NCBI GenBank assembly: GCA_964404745.1
Contig: CAYOLG010000005.1
Location: forward strand, 87,171-151,170
Direction of reading: 5' to 3'
From: Pelagisphaera sp964404745
GTDB lineage: Bacteria > Verrucomicrobiota > Verrucomicrobiia > Opitutales > Opitutaceae
DNA length: 64,000 bases
Part shown: positions 53,931 through 62,308 of the stretch, piece by piece
How positions within the stretch are numbered: position 1 is the first letter of the stretch
Layout: each line of letters opens with the position of its first letter
The notes under the pieces: generated by a model
Databases searched by the model: none
What the model was told of the DNA's origin: nothing
Seen by the model: the letters and a program-made list of their open reading frames with translations, nothing else
Made by a program: the position numbers and the translations under genes

Positions 53931-55133
53931 TTAGCGCTTTTTCAGCTTCGCTTGTTCCAGTTCCCAGTATTCGACCTCGAATATATCCGATTCGGGAAGC
54001 GGTTTCCAGTCTCCGAGATGTTCGCTGAGCTGGATGACTTTTGTCGTGTGGCGCGCGATGTCGGCTATGGCCATCGCTTCCGATTGGTCGCGCCCGAATG
54101 AGAGAATTCCTTTTCCGGGCCAAATGGCCCATCGAGGTGCAGGGTCCAAACGGGTTAACTCCGGATTAGCGTTGCGCTCGAAATAGGATTGGTATTCACT
54201 AGCATAGGATTCGATGGATTGGGAAAAACCGTTATTGAGGATAGCGGGAATGCGTTTCGCGAAAATGGAATGGTCCGGGGTTAAGGGTCCGCGGGTAGCG
54301 ATTTTCGACAGTTCAGGGTGATTGGAAAAACCAACTGCCTCTCTGGATTGGTCGAGGTTTATGACGACTGGCAATCCTCTAATATCGGATACGATCTGAC
54401 AGATTTGTTTCAGAGATTCTGGTGTCGCCGCTTGGGGCTCAGCCAAGCTAATCTTGGCGCCCTGGTCTTCAAGATGCGCTTCGGCCTTGGTGGCGATTTG
54501 AATCATGCGGCGATAGGATTCGCGAGCATTGTCGGAGAATGTGAATACGCCGTGATTCATCAGCATGATACCTTTATGTCGGCTCCAGTTGATATTGCGG
54601 GTCAGCTCGTAGACCTTTCGAGCTAGTTTGAAGCCAGGCATGACATAGGGGATGATGAGGTACCGGTCGCCGTAGATCTCTTTAATTTTCTCCACCCCGT
54701 CTTTCGTATTCATTATTGCCAGGACGGCGTCAGCGTGGGTATGGTCTACGTAGCGGAAAGGTATGATGGCGTGTAGGATTGCCTCGACGGACGGATTGGG
54801 GCTTTGGGGGTCGAGCATGGCGAGACGTTGCTGCTGGACCATCTCTGAGTCAGACAAGGCCGTTCGCTGAGCCATTTGTAGAAGGGCGTCGAGGCTTAGA
54901 GTGACGAATCCGGTCTCCTCGATGCTTTCCAGGTCCCAACCGCTGCCTTTGACGAAGAGCGCGGGCAGAGTATTTCCGGCCTTGTCCAGCTCATCAACCT
55001 TCAGCGATGTGTTTCCCCCGCCTTGGAGCACGAGGTCCTTCTCCTGGCCAAGCAGACGGGATGTGTATGCCCGCAACCCTTTAGGGTTTCGGGAGTAGGA
55101 CTTTGCTTCGTTCTCGTTCCAGCGGTTTTGCAT
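53931..55133 (-). CDS. Class II aldolase, stand-alone N-terminal half of the RhaD/RhaE-type fusion
   Basis: The class II aldolase/adducin domain has the phosphate loop LVLQGGGNTSLK, the metal histidines in YVDHTHADAVLA and the catalytic segment LMNHGVFTF. This order is that of the bifunctional rhamnulose-1-phosphate aldolase/lactaldehyde dehydrogenase protein, but here the chain ends near residue 400 (FEVEYWELEQAKLKKR) and has no short-chain dehydrogenase half. It would cleave a ketose phosphate such as rhamnulose- or fuculose-1-phosphate. The missing SDR partner may be elsewhere. Confidence 0.82.
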   Translation of the reverse strand: MQNRWNENEAKSYSRNPKGLRAYTSRLLGQEKDLVLQGGGNTSLKVDELDKAGNTLPALFVKGSGWDLESIEETGFVTLSLDALLQMAQRTALSDSEMVQQQRLAMLDPQSPNPSVEAILHAIIPFRYVDHTHADAVLAIMNTKDGVEKIKEIYGDRYLIIPYVMPGFKLARKVYELTRNINWSRHKGIMLMNHGVFTFSDNARESYRRMIQIATKAEAHLEDQGAKISLAEPQAATPESLKQICQIVSDIRGLPVVINLDQSREAVGFSNHPELSKIATRGPLTPDHSIFAKRIPAILNNGFSQSIESYASEYQSYFERNANPELTRLDPAPRWAIWPGKGILSFGRDQSEAMAIADIARHTTKVIQLSEHLGDWKPLPESDIFEVEYWELEQAKLKKR

Positions 55134-55239
55134 GGCAATTTTTTCCAGTTTCTAATCGATTGAAAGGTTGTCGGGAAAGATAGCGATACGTTTGCGTCCC
55201 TGAGTTGCCAATGGCAGGAAAATTATCAATAAAGGATCT

Positions 55240-56247
55240 ATGCTTGGCAGGATTCTCACAATTATTTCGATTCTGACGATAGCTTGTATAAGGGTTTGCG
55301 GCGAGACGGGTAAAGTTATGACCGTTGCCGGTCCAATCGCTGCTGGCGAATTGGGGAAGACCTTGGCACATGAACACATTCTGGTGGATTTCGTGGGCGC
55401 GGAAGAAACCGGCTATCATCGTTGGAGTCGGAGCAAAGTGGTTCGGAAAACCTTACCTCATCTGGAAGACCTTAAAGCGATGGGCTACGATTCTCTATTC
55501 GAGTGTACACCGGCTTATTTGGGCAGAGATCCGGTATTGCTTTCTATCCTTACCAGTCTTTCCGGAATAAACCTGATCACCAATACCGGATTTTATGGGG
55601 CTCGCGGCAATCAGTTTATCCCCAAAGAGATGCTGGCCGCATCGCCCGACGAACTGGCGGCAATTTGGATTCGAGAGTTCGAGTTCGGGATAGAGAAGAC
55701 GGGAATTAGGCCGGGATTTATAAAGATCGGAGTCGATCGCGACGAGAGCCTTTCGGAATTCCACCGCAAGCTTGTTAGGGCCGCAGCCCGTACCCATCTG
55801 GCGACGGGTTTAGCGATCGCTTGCCACACGGGACCGACTTTAGCTGTTTTCGAAATCGCGGAGGTTTTGCAAGAAGAGGGTACGCCCCTGGATGCGTTTA
55901 TTTGGGTGCATGCAACCCGTGACATAAGCGAAAACCATTTGAAAGCGGCTCGGCTCGGCATGTGGATCTCCATAGACAATCTGCGGGAGAACGCTCAGCT
56001 GCTCCGATCCAATGTAGAACGATTGAAGAGCCTCAAGGCGGCTGGCCTTTTGGACCGGGTTCTGGTTTCCCAGGATGCTGGATGGTATCGCCCTCTGGAG
56101 AAGAATGGCGGGAATTTCTTTCCGTACCGATTTGTAGAGATGAATCTAATCCCGGAATTGAGACGAAATGGATTCTCCGAATCGGATATTGATCAGCTCA
56201 TGATTGCCAATCCGAGGAAGGCCTTCGCTTTGCATTCGCGGGACTAA
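55240..56247 (+). CDS. Secreted phosphotriesterase-family amidohydrolase
   Basis: An N-terminal hydrophobic leader contains a Cys and may be a signal peptide or lipobox. The metal site follows the phosphotriesterase order: LAHEHILVDF (HxH), the carboxylatable Lys in FIKIGVDRD, His in ACHTGP and WVHAT, and Asp in VSQDAGWY. The family includes lactonases and sugar-lactone hydrolases as well as true phosphotriesterases, so a lactonase in sugar-acid metabolism is the more natural reading here. Confidence 0.85.
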   Translation: MLGRILTIISILTIACIRVCGETGKVMTVAGPIAAGELGKTLAHEHILVDFVGAEETGYHRWSRSKVVRKTLPHLEDLKAMGYDSLFECTPAYLGRDPVLLSILTSLSGINLITNTGFYGARGNQFIPKEMLAASPDELAAIWIREFEFGIEKTGIRPGFIKIGVDRDESLSEFHRKLVRAAARTHLATGLAIACHTGPTLAVFEIAEVLQEEGTPLDAFIWVHATRDISENHLKAARLGMWISIDNLRENAQLLRSNVERLKSLKAAGLLDRVLVSQDAGWYRPLEKNGGNFFPYRFVEMNLIPELRRNGFSESDIDQLMIANPRKAFALHSRD

Positions 56248-56568
56248 GGAGTTCATTGGGCTGATAGCTGAGCTTTACGGCAGCTCTGTTCTCTGTTCTG
56301 ATTCCACCCAATCCCCATTCCAACGATTCGTGGGAATCGCAGCCCTTGTTGTTTCGATGATCTCGCTTTTCCGGTATAGAGAGATTCGAGAGGAGTTCTT
56401 GCGGGGATATGGGGTTCCTCGTTGAAGAATTCAGGGAAGTTGACCGGATTTCGAAAGCGCCTCAAGTCTTGAGTGAAAATTTGAACTTAGCCGATATAAC
56501 GACAGTATTATTCTTAGGCCTAGCGGAGGTTTCTCACTAGGATTTAATTGACGACCAAGGAGTTGAAG
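56248..56568. other. Spacer without a supported gene
   Basis: The 321 bases between the phosphotriesterase-like gene and arfB hold only short frames without motifs, and I see no repeat or terminator. An AAGGAG at 56557-56562 belongs to the arfB start. Confidence 0.4.
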
Positions 56569-57006
56569 ATGAACGGGGATGGAAAGTCGGTATTGAAAGT
56601 TGCAGGCGGCGTCACGATACCCCTGTCGGAAATCGAAATCAAAGCGATTCAGTCGCAGGGCCCGGGAGGCCAGAACGTAAACAAGGTCGCCACCGCGATA
56701 CAACTGAATCTGGACATCGCTCGCTCGTCCCTTCCGGAAAGAGCTAAGCGGCAGTTGCTTAAAGGCGTTGATCATCGCGTGAGCAAGGAAGGGGTTTTGA
56801 TGATCAGGTCGCAAGAGCACCGCTCCCAAGAGGCCAACCGGCAGGCCGCTTTCAGGCGATTAACGGAAATTCTCAGAAGCAGCCTCGTGGTTTCCAAACG
56901 GCGCAGGCCAACGAGGCCCACCAAGGTTTCCAGAGAAAAACGCCTCCGCTCCAAAACGATCCGGTCCCGGGCTAAATCGCTTCGAGGAAAAGTGCGAGGC
57001 GATTGA
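56569..57006 (+). CDS. arfB: Peptidyl-tRNA hydrolase ArfB (ribosome rescue)
   Basis: The protein has the release-factor-type GGQ motif (GPGGQNVNK, residues 31-39) and a basic C-terminal tail (KRRRPTRPTKV...RSKTIRSRAKSLRGKVRG) that in ArfB/YaeJ inserts into the mRNA channel of a stalled ribosome. It frees stalled peptidyl-tRNA. The ATG was chosen because AAGGAG stands six bases before it; an earlier TTG lacks a good site. 145 residues is normal. Confidence 0.9.
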   Translation: MNGDGKSVLKVAGGVTIPLSEIEIKAIQSQGPGGQNVNKVATAIQLNLDIARSSLPERAKRQLLKGVDHRVSKEGVLMIRSQEHRSQEANRQAAFRRLTEILRSSLVVSKRRRPTRPTKVSREKRLRSKTIRSRAKSLRGKVRGD

Positions 57007-57161
57007 TTGCCCAAACTTTTTGTAATTGGGACTTACGAGCAAGTCCCACCCTGGTTGGCTCGCATAGAGTATTCTACTCATTGAACGAAGGTCCGAAATC
57101 GCGCTTTCATCCATTTTATAGTCCCCAAAACTCAAACTTTTCCCAGAAAACGGCAAAAATA

Positions 57162-57175
57162 ACTCAAATTTGAGT
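57162..57175. promoter_or_regulatory. Perfect palindrome ACTCAAATTTGAGT
   Basis: A 14-base perfect palindrome sits about 60 bases before a small ORF. Together with the second palindrome 19 bases downstream it forms a probable control region. Confidence 0.4.
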
Positions 57176-57193
57176 AGTTCACTCTATTCCCAT

Positions 57194-57213
57194 TTTACTA
57201 AAAATTTAGTAAA
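57194..57213. promoter_or_regulatory. Inverted repeat TTTACTAAA-AA-TTTAGTAAA
   Basis: Two perfect 9-base arms flank AA, nine bases before the ATG at 57222. Its AT-rich form is typical of repressor operators. No regulator is adjacent, and the only ORFs in reach are the small one below and the downstream sulfatase. Confidence 0.5.
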
Positions 57214-57221
57214 TTCAGGGT

Positions 57222-57458
57222 ATGTTGTTCGGAAATAGGAATCCTACTCAGTCCAATAGCTCATTTAATAGCTTTGCCTTCAGCATGAGTCAGAAGGCTC
57301 GGACGCCGATTCGCCAATCGATCAATTTCTCGGAAGAGATGCTGACTAGAGCGGCGGTAAGACGAGCGATGACCGAGCGTTCGTCGGCCCGGGTCTATGG
57401 GTTTCGTGGAACGATTGAAAAGAAGCCCGTTGGCCATTTGTTGAACGCTGTAGCTTAG
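57222..57458 (+). CDS. Hypothetical small ORF behind two palindromes
   Basis: A 78-codon frame starts at ATG nine bases after the second palindrome. The product is Ser/Arg-rich and shows no motif I recognise. Placement directly behind two palindromes is its only support. The opposite strand also has a frame here, which lowers the certainty. The space 57007-57549 contains nothing else I can call. Confidence 0.3.
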   Translation: MLFGNRNPTQSNSSFNSFAFSMSQKARTPIRQSINFSEEMLTRAAVRRAMTERSSARVYGFRGTIEKKPVGHLLNAVA

Positions 57459-57549
57459 TCGCGACGAGCCTTCCGAATCGCGTTTGCCAATCGAAGCCAA
57501 GTAATCGATGATTGCCATGTAGCTGGCTCTGTTGGAACGTCGGGTTTCC

Positions 57550-58917
57550 ATGAGCCGACGAATCACCCCACTTCTCTTTTCCCTATCCCTTTTTCTCGTT
57601 AGCGTTCCGGGGAGCCTTTGGGCTCAGCCTTCGGATAGACTGCCGAACCTATTGCTCATTTTCGTGGATGATATGGGCTATGGCGATCTGGGCTGCTACG
57701 GCAATGAGAAGATCAAGACTCCTCATATTGATCGATTGGCCAAGGACGGGCAGCGGTGGACCAATTTCTATGCCTCTGGCCCGGTATGCGTGCCGAGCCG
57801 AAGGGGTTTGATGTCGGGACGGCATCCCGGATTGATTGGGAATCTCCCTTTTGTCCAGATTCGTGACCAGTTGCTGCCATCTATGCTGAAGCGGCAAGGC
57901 TATGCTACCGCAATATTAGGAAAGTGGCATTTGGCTGGCTACCCGGAAGACTTTACGCAAAGTCCGATGCATCCCTTTGAGTGCGGATTTGACTACCATT
58001 TCGGAACCCCGGGGAGCAACGACGTCCCTGCCCCCGAGGGCAAGCGGCAAACGCGAGATGTGTTTGATGCTGCTGATAAGTTCACTTTTCAGGTTCCTCT
58101 GATACGCGGCCGCGAAGTCGTCGAGTTCCCGGTAAATCAAGAGCTATTCACTCAGCGGTACACTGAAGAAGCGGTTGCCTGGATTTCGGAGGATCGCGAT
58201 CGTCCTTTCTTTCTCTACATGGCCCACAACATGCCGCATGTGCCCATATTTGCTTCGGAAGCGTTTCAAGGGCGAAGCGATGGTGGGCCGTACGGCGATG
58301 TGATAGAGGAGATTGATTGGTCTGTCGGGCAGGTTGTCGAAACCTTGGAGAGAGAGAAACTCAGAGAGAATACGCTAATCATCTTCACCAGCGATAACGG
58401 TCCTTGGATTATGTTTGGGCCGCATGGAGGCTCAGCGAGACCTTTGAGGGGAGAAAAGGGCACGTCATGGGAAGGCGGATACCGCGTTCCAGCTATTTTC
58501 AATTGGCCGGGCTCGATCGAGCCCAAGGAAGTGCATGGAATTGGGGCTAACTTGGATCTATATGCCACTTTCGCGAGCCTAGCGGGAGGAGAGGAGCCTA
58601 GCGACGCGCCTGGGTATTGGTCTTTGGATCTCTCGGAAACCTTGCTGCGAGGGTCGCCGAGTCCGCGAAAGGATTGGCTGTATTTAGGCGTTTCCGAGGC
58701 GTACCGATCAGGCAATTACAAAATACACTTTAGTTCCAAGGATCGAGGATCGGATCCGGGCACGCGGCGGCGGGAACCTCTGGTCCAGTATAATCCTCCG
58801 CTCTTGTTCGACCTGTCGAAGGACATGGGAGAGCGAAACGACATAGGGTCCCGCTATCCGGAAATCGTGCAGCGATTGACCAGGGAATTCCAAAAATACA
58901 CGAGTGTCCGCGAGTAG
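57550..58917 (+). CDS. Secreted arylsulfatase-like sulfatase
   Basis: The signal peptide ends near SLWA-QPS. The fold start is LLLIFVDDMGYGDLGCYGN, and the formylglycine site is C80-V-P-S-R84-RGLMSG. The later metal site is IFTSDNGPW. It resembles aryl-/N-acetylgalactosamine-type sulfatases acting on polysaccharides. The ATG at 57550 was chosen over a TTG six codons upstream. It precedes the Gfo/Idh gene, a frequent pairing in glycan-degradation loci. Confidence 0.92.
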   Translation: MSRRITPLLFSLSLFLVSVPGSLWAQPSDRLPNLLLIFVDDMGYGDLGCYGNEKIKTPHIDRLAKDGQRWTNFYASGPVCVPSRRGLMSGRHPGLIGNLPFVQIRDQLLPSMLKRQGYATAILGKWHLAGYPEDFTQSPMHPFECGFDYHFGTPGSNDVPAPEGKRQTRDVFDAADKFTFQVPLIRGREVVEFPVNQELFTQRYTEEAVAWISEDRDRPFFLYMAHNMPHVPIFASEAFQGRSDGGPYGDVIEEIDWSVGQVVETLEREKLRENTLIIFTSDNGPWIMFGPHGGSARPLRGEKGTSWEGGYRVPAIFNWPGSIEPKEVHGIGANLDLYATFASLAGGEEPSDAPGYWSLDLSETLLRGSPSPRKDWLYLGVSEAYRSGNYKIHFSSKDRGSDPGTRRREPLVQYNPPLLFDLSKDMGERNDIGSRYPEIVQRLTREFQKYTSVRE

Positions 58918-59003
58918 CTTCTTGGCTTGATCAGCTCGCTGCATTAGCGAGAATCTTGGATCTGTTTCCCAAGCGTCAACCATTGTTTTAATTCCCTTCA
59001 GTT

Positions 59004-60359
59004 ATGGCTATCGAGAATTCTCGCAGATCGTTTCTTAAAACCCTATCATTGACGGGAGCCGCTCTATCGGTCGCGCCCAATATTATCGCCCAGGCGCGAG
59101 ACCGGAAGTATCGAACCGCTTTGGTAGGCTCCGGTTGGTGGGGGAATAATATTCTTGGCGAGGCCATGGCGTCAGGGGAATGCAAAATAGTCGCCTTGTG
59201 CGATGTGGACGAGCGTTATTTGTCCTCGACCAAAGAGCGAGTGGTCAGCGAATCAGGAGATCAGCCCAAGACTTATCGCGATTATCGAGACCTATTCGCC
59301 AACGAGGAGGTGGAGATCGCCATTGTCGCGACACCCGACCATTGGCATCCGCTCATAACCATCGAAGCGGTCAAGGCCGGGGCCCACGTGTATGTGGAAA
59401 AGCCGATCGGGCACACGATTGAAGAGGGTAGGGCCATGGTAAACGCCGCTCGGGCTGCCAATCGGGTGGTGCAAGTGGGCACGCATCGCAGGATTTCCCC
59501 GCACAATGTGTCGGGTTACGAATTTCTGCGATCCGGTAAGGCGGGAAAAATTGGCATGGTTCGCTCGTTCGTTCATTATGGAGGCGGTCCGGAGGAGCCT
59601 GCGGTCAACACGGATGCGCCGAAGGAACTTGATTGGGACATGTGGTGCGGCCCGGCTCCTTATCGCCACTACTGCGAGTCGCTGCCCGGCACTCGAGGGC
59701 GCCCGATTCACCCCAAAGGCTTTCGCAATTATTTAGACTACGCTAATGGCACGCTTGGCGACTGGGGCGTCCACTGGCTGGACCAGATTATCTGGATTCT
59801 GGAGGAAAAATACCCCAAGCGCGTATATTCAACCGGTGGCCGGGAGATCGCGGGAAAGCCCATCTACAACGACAAAGAGCAAACGACCGACGCCCCGGAT
59901 CATCAGGTAGCCACCTACGAGTTCGAATCCTTCACCGCGACTTGGGAGCATAGGCGATTCGCTGGAAATAATGCTGAAAAAGGGGAAAACGTGGGATGCT
60001 ATTTTTATGGGACCGAGGGTACCTTCCATATGGGCTGGCGAGAAGGATGGACCTTTTACCCATCCAACAACAACAATCCCGTTATTCATGAAAGCCCGCG
60101 CCTGAACGATCCAGACTCGCAGAACATCAAAGAGCTTTGGCAGGACATGCTCAGCTGCATTAAGACGGGCAAAAAGCCAGTCTGCGATATCGAGGAGATC
60201 CATTACTCCACGAATTTGAGTTTGCTGGGAATGCTTTCCTACAAACATGGAAGCAGCATCGAGTGGGATGGAGAAAAAGAGCGTATTATCGGCGACGTTC
60301 AGGCGAACAAGCTGCTTCGTCGGGACTATCGTGGCGAATGGGAGTATCCAAAAGTTTGA
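59004..60359 (+). CDS. Tat-exported Gfo/Idh/MocA-family oxidoreductase
   Basis: The Tat signal (NSRRSFLKTLSLTGAALS, residues about 5-25) is followed by an NAD(P)-binding Rossmann fold (ALVGSGWWGNNI, VATPDHWHP, YVEKPIGH) and the C-terminal beta-sheet domain (WGVHWLDQIIW). Members oxidise sugar alcohols or amino sugars and in this phylum occur with AP-endonuclease-2 TIM barrels and ThuA, which appears to fit 3-keto-sugar chemistry. It is exported with its cofactor bound, as for glucose-fructose oxidoreductase. Substrate unknown. Confidence 0.92.
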   Translation: MAIENSRRSFLKTLSLTGAALSVAPNIIAQARDRKYRTALVGSGWWGNNILGEAMASGECKIVALCDVDERYLSSTKERVVSESGDQPKTYRDYRDLFANEEVEIAIVATPDHWHPLITIEAVKAGAHVYVEKPIGHTIEEGRAMVNAARAANRVVQVGTHRRISPHNVSGYEFLRSGKAGKIGMVRSFVHYGGGPEEPAVNTDAPKELDWDMWCGPAPYRHYCESLPGTRGRPIHPKGFRNYLDYANGTLGDWGVHWLDQIIWILEEKYPKRVYSTGGREIAGKPIYNDKEQTTDAPDHQVATYEFESFTATWEHRRFAGNNAEKGENVGCYFYGTEGTFHMGWREGWTFYPSNNNNPVIHESPRLNDPDSQNIKELWQDMLSCIKTGKKPVCDIEEIHYSTNLSLLGMLSYKHGSSIEWDGEKERIIGDVQANKLLRRDYRGEWEYPKV

Positions 60360-60402
60360 TATTTAGCCGCACTAGATCCAAAGACCCAAAGCTTGCTTTG
60401 GC

Positions 60403-60888
60403 TTAGAAGTATTTTTTCCAGCGTATGTACGCGGTAGATCTATTGTCTGGAGCTCCGTATTCGTTTCGCTCGGACCCGAATGGCATTTGCAGGCCGAGTA
60501 CGAAATTATCGTTGTTGCCGGCGTTCCAGAGGGCGCTCAAAAGAGCGATTCCGCTTTGGTCGCGGAGATTGATTAGAAAGGCGGGAGAAGGCGTCAGCAG
60601 GGGTGTCCGTTGGGTAGTGAAACCGGCGCCAAGATAGTCGGTTCCAGTATTGAAGAACTGCCTACGCTGGAGTCGGGTCAACAAATTGTCTGGGAGGCTT
60701 GCCGATGGGTCGATTTCCTTCACCCCTAGACCGTCGTGGGAATATTCGATGAATCCGCTAGTTGGTTTAGAACCCCAAGTCCAAGCTCCTCGAAGATTGG
60801 TGACAAGGGGGACACTCTGATCTCCTTCGGAAAGCCTGTTTAGGATTGCGTCCACAGACCAAAGCGCTGGGCTAATCGGTCCTGTCAT
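60403..60888 (-). pseudogene. C-terminal remnant of an outer-membrane-type protein
   Basis: The frame ends in aromatic AYIRWKKYF, the form of an outer-membrane beta-barrel C-terminus, and contains alternating hydrophobic strands (NLRGAWTWGS, ALLSALWNAGN). Its start is arbitrary: the same reading continues upstream as D-D-E-V-L-G-T-S past a TGA at 60913-60915, after a short stretch SWQFEIPAADD. The 5' part of the gene is therefore lost or broken. Function not known. Confidence 0.5.
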
Positions 60889-61107
60889 CGATGTTCCAAG
60901 TACTTCATCGTCTCAGTCGTCTGCAGCCGGGATTTCGAATTGCCAGCTGCCTTGGGAGAAAAGTTATGGCTCTAGGCAAGCATGGCGTATTCATTGCTCA
61001 ATACATCCATTAAGTTTTTGTTTCTGTTGTTGTACCTGAATTGGCATTCGGCCGTGTGCAGATCAATGAATCCGCCATGCTTGTCCAGAGCCTATACTTA
61101 TGCAATT

Positions 61108-61129
61108 AAAGCGACCGAACGGTCGTTTT
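61108..61129. promoter_or_regulatory. TetR-type operator palindrome
   Basis: AAAGCGACCG-AA-CGGTCGTTTT pairs arms of 10 with one mismatch, the classical shape of a TetR-family operator. It lies about 36 bases before the start of the decayed sigma gene; no tetR gene is in the window. The space 60889-61164 holds no other signal I can name. Confidence 0.55.
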
Positions 61130-61164
61130 AAATTCCAGCAGCGATTAAAATCAACCAAAAGATA

Positions 61165-61686
61165 ATGAATCAACACATGGAACCACTACCTAACCATCCA
61201 GCCCAATTTCACGGCGATTTGATCGATCAAGGTAAATGCTACGTATACCCCCAAAACCAAGAACTGGCACGATGCCGAGGACTTGGTCTAGCAAGCATGG
61301 CTCAAGCTCAAAACCAAGTATGAAGAAGTGAAGGATCGGGCTTTGCTGTTTCGGGCGATACGCAATCTTTTTATCGACGGAACGCGCCGGCGGAAGATTG
61401 TCGCTTTCAAGCCGCTTGAAAATGCCTATCATTTGGGCAAGACGGAAGGACGGGGAGCCTCGCGCGATATTGAGGAAGCCTTGTCGGCTCTATCGCCAGC
61501 AGAGAGGGATAGCATTGTGTTGAACGTATTCAAAGGCACACCGCCGAGGAAATCGCTCGAAGGACGGGAATGCCTAGAGGGACGGTTCTCAGCCACATTC
61601 ATAGGGGCAGGCGAAAGCTCTTGGAAAAATACGGAGACCAGTTTCGAGGAGAGGGCGGGAATGAGTCTCTGCAGAAAGCTAGCTAG
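61165..61686 (+). pseudogene. Second RNA polymerase sigma-70-like gene, decayed
   Basis: The reading MEPLPNHPAQFHGDLIDQ shifts frame near 61250; in the next frame NWHDAEDLV is followed by TAG (61289-61291) and QAWLKLKTKYEEV, then RALLFRAIRNLFIDGTRRR, the region 2 of an ECF-type sigma factor. A third shift near 61539 (one missing base) restores TAEEIARRTGMPRGTVLSHI, the region 4 helix-turn-helix, ending at TAG 61684-61686. Two frameshifts and one nonsense codon make a function as sigma factor impossible as written. Confidence 0.72.
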
Positions 61687-61750
61687 GACAAGCTATTGAT
61701 GACATTGCAGAAGAGTTACAAATACAGTATGATAAAGTTTGAATACGAGG

Positions 61751-61921
61751 ATGTGTTCGGAAAAGAAAATTAATTGGCTAAACTCAATATTCGCTGGTCT
61801 TATCGGGACGGTTTTTTTCGGCCTCTCCGGTTGGGCTTTGACCTCGCAACTCTGGGATATCCCTGTCCTTCTAGGAGAGAATCCCGAGCTCGTGGCCCAG
61901 ATTGTATCAGAAGATTCCTAG
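61751..61921 (+). CDS. Small membrane protein downstream of the sigma remnant
   Basis: The 56-residue frame (ATG; MCSEKKINWLNS) has one clear membrane helix (IFAGLIGTVFFGLSGWAL) and an acidic C-terminus. It could be the small partner of the decayed sigma factor. No motif is recognised and it may be a relic. Confidence 0.4.
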   Translation: MCSEKKINWLNSIFAGLIGTVFFGLSGWALTSQLWDIPVLLGENPELVAQIVSEDS

Positions 61922-61930
61922 GAGCCCTAG

Positions 61931-62308
61931 CTAAGCCAGCATTTGCCTAAGGCAGGCCCTTAGATCCGCTTCCAGGAGTTCTTCCGCTCTTTTTATGGGG
62001 ACCAGAACGCGTTCGCGTTCGTCTCGCTCGGGCCATTGGTCCAAGATTTCGCGAATACACATACGATATAGGCGAAGCTTATCCGAGCTACCAAAATTAA
62101 TTCCAAATTCTTGATACGTTGATTGAACTTCTCCGATGAGTCCGGCTTCTTCGTAGGCTTCTTCCTCGGCTACTTGCCTGTCGCAACGACCGGCTTCTAC
62201 GCAACCCTTGGGGAAAGTCCATCGGGATCCGCTACGGGTTGTGACGAGGGCCACCTTGGTCTCGTTTGTATTCGTCAATGCGAATACCCCTACTTGATAG
62301 TTTTCCAT
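61931..62308 (-). CDS. Nudix hydrolase
   Basis: The Nudix helix is visible (residues about 37-59) as G-C-V-E-A-G-R...A-E-E-E-A-Y-E-E-A-G-L, with the catalytic EE intact; but at the first conserved Glu the residue is Arg and at the conserved Arg the residue is Glu. The lead-in WTFPKG and overall size fit diphosphoinositol-polyphosphate or diadenosine-polyphosphate hydrolases (DIPP-like). It probably cleaves a nucleoside or inositol diphosphate. The ATG at 62308 was preferred over a GTG two codons upstream. Confidence 0.85.
   Translation of the reverse strand: MENYQVGVFALTNTNETKVALVTTRSGSRWTFPKGCVEAGRCDRQVAEEEAYEEAGLIGEVQSTYQEFGINFGSSDKLRLYRMCIREILDQWPERDERERVLVPIKRAEELLEADLRACLRQMLA

Noticed and set aside
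57261..57566. Minus-strand frame of 101 codons before the sulfatase
   Set aside because: No motif, and it overlaps both the sulfatase start and the palindrome-led small ORF.
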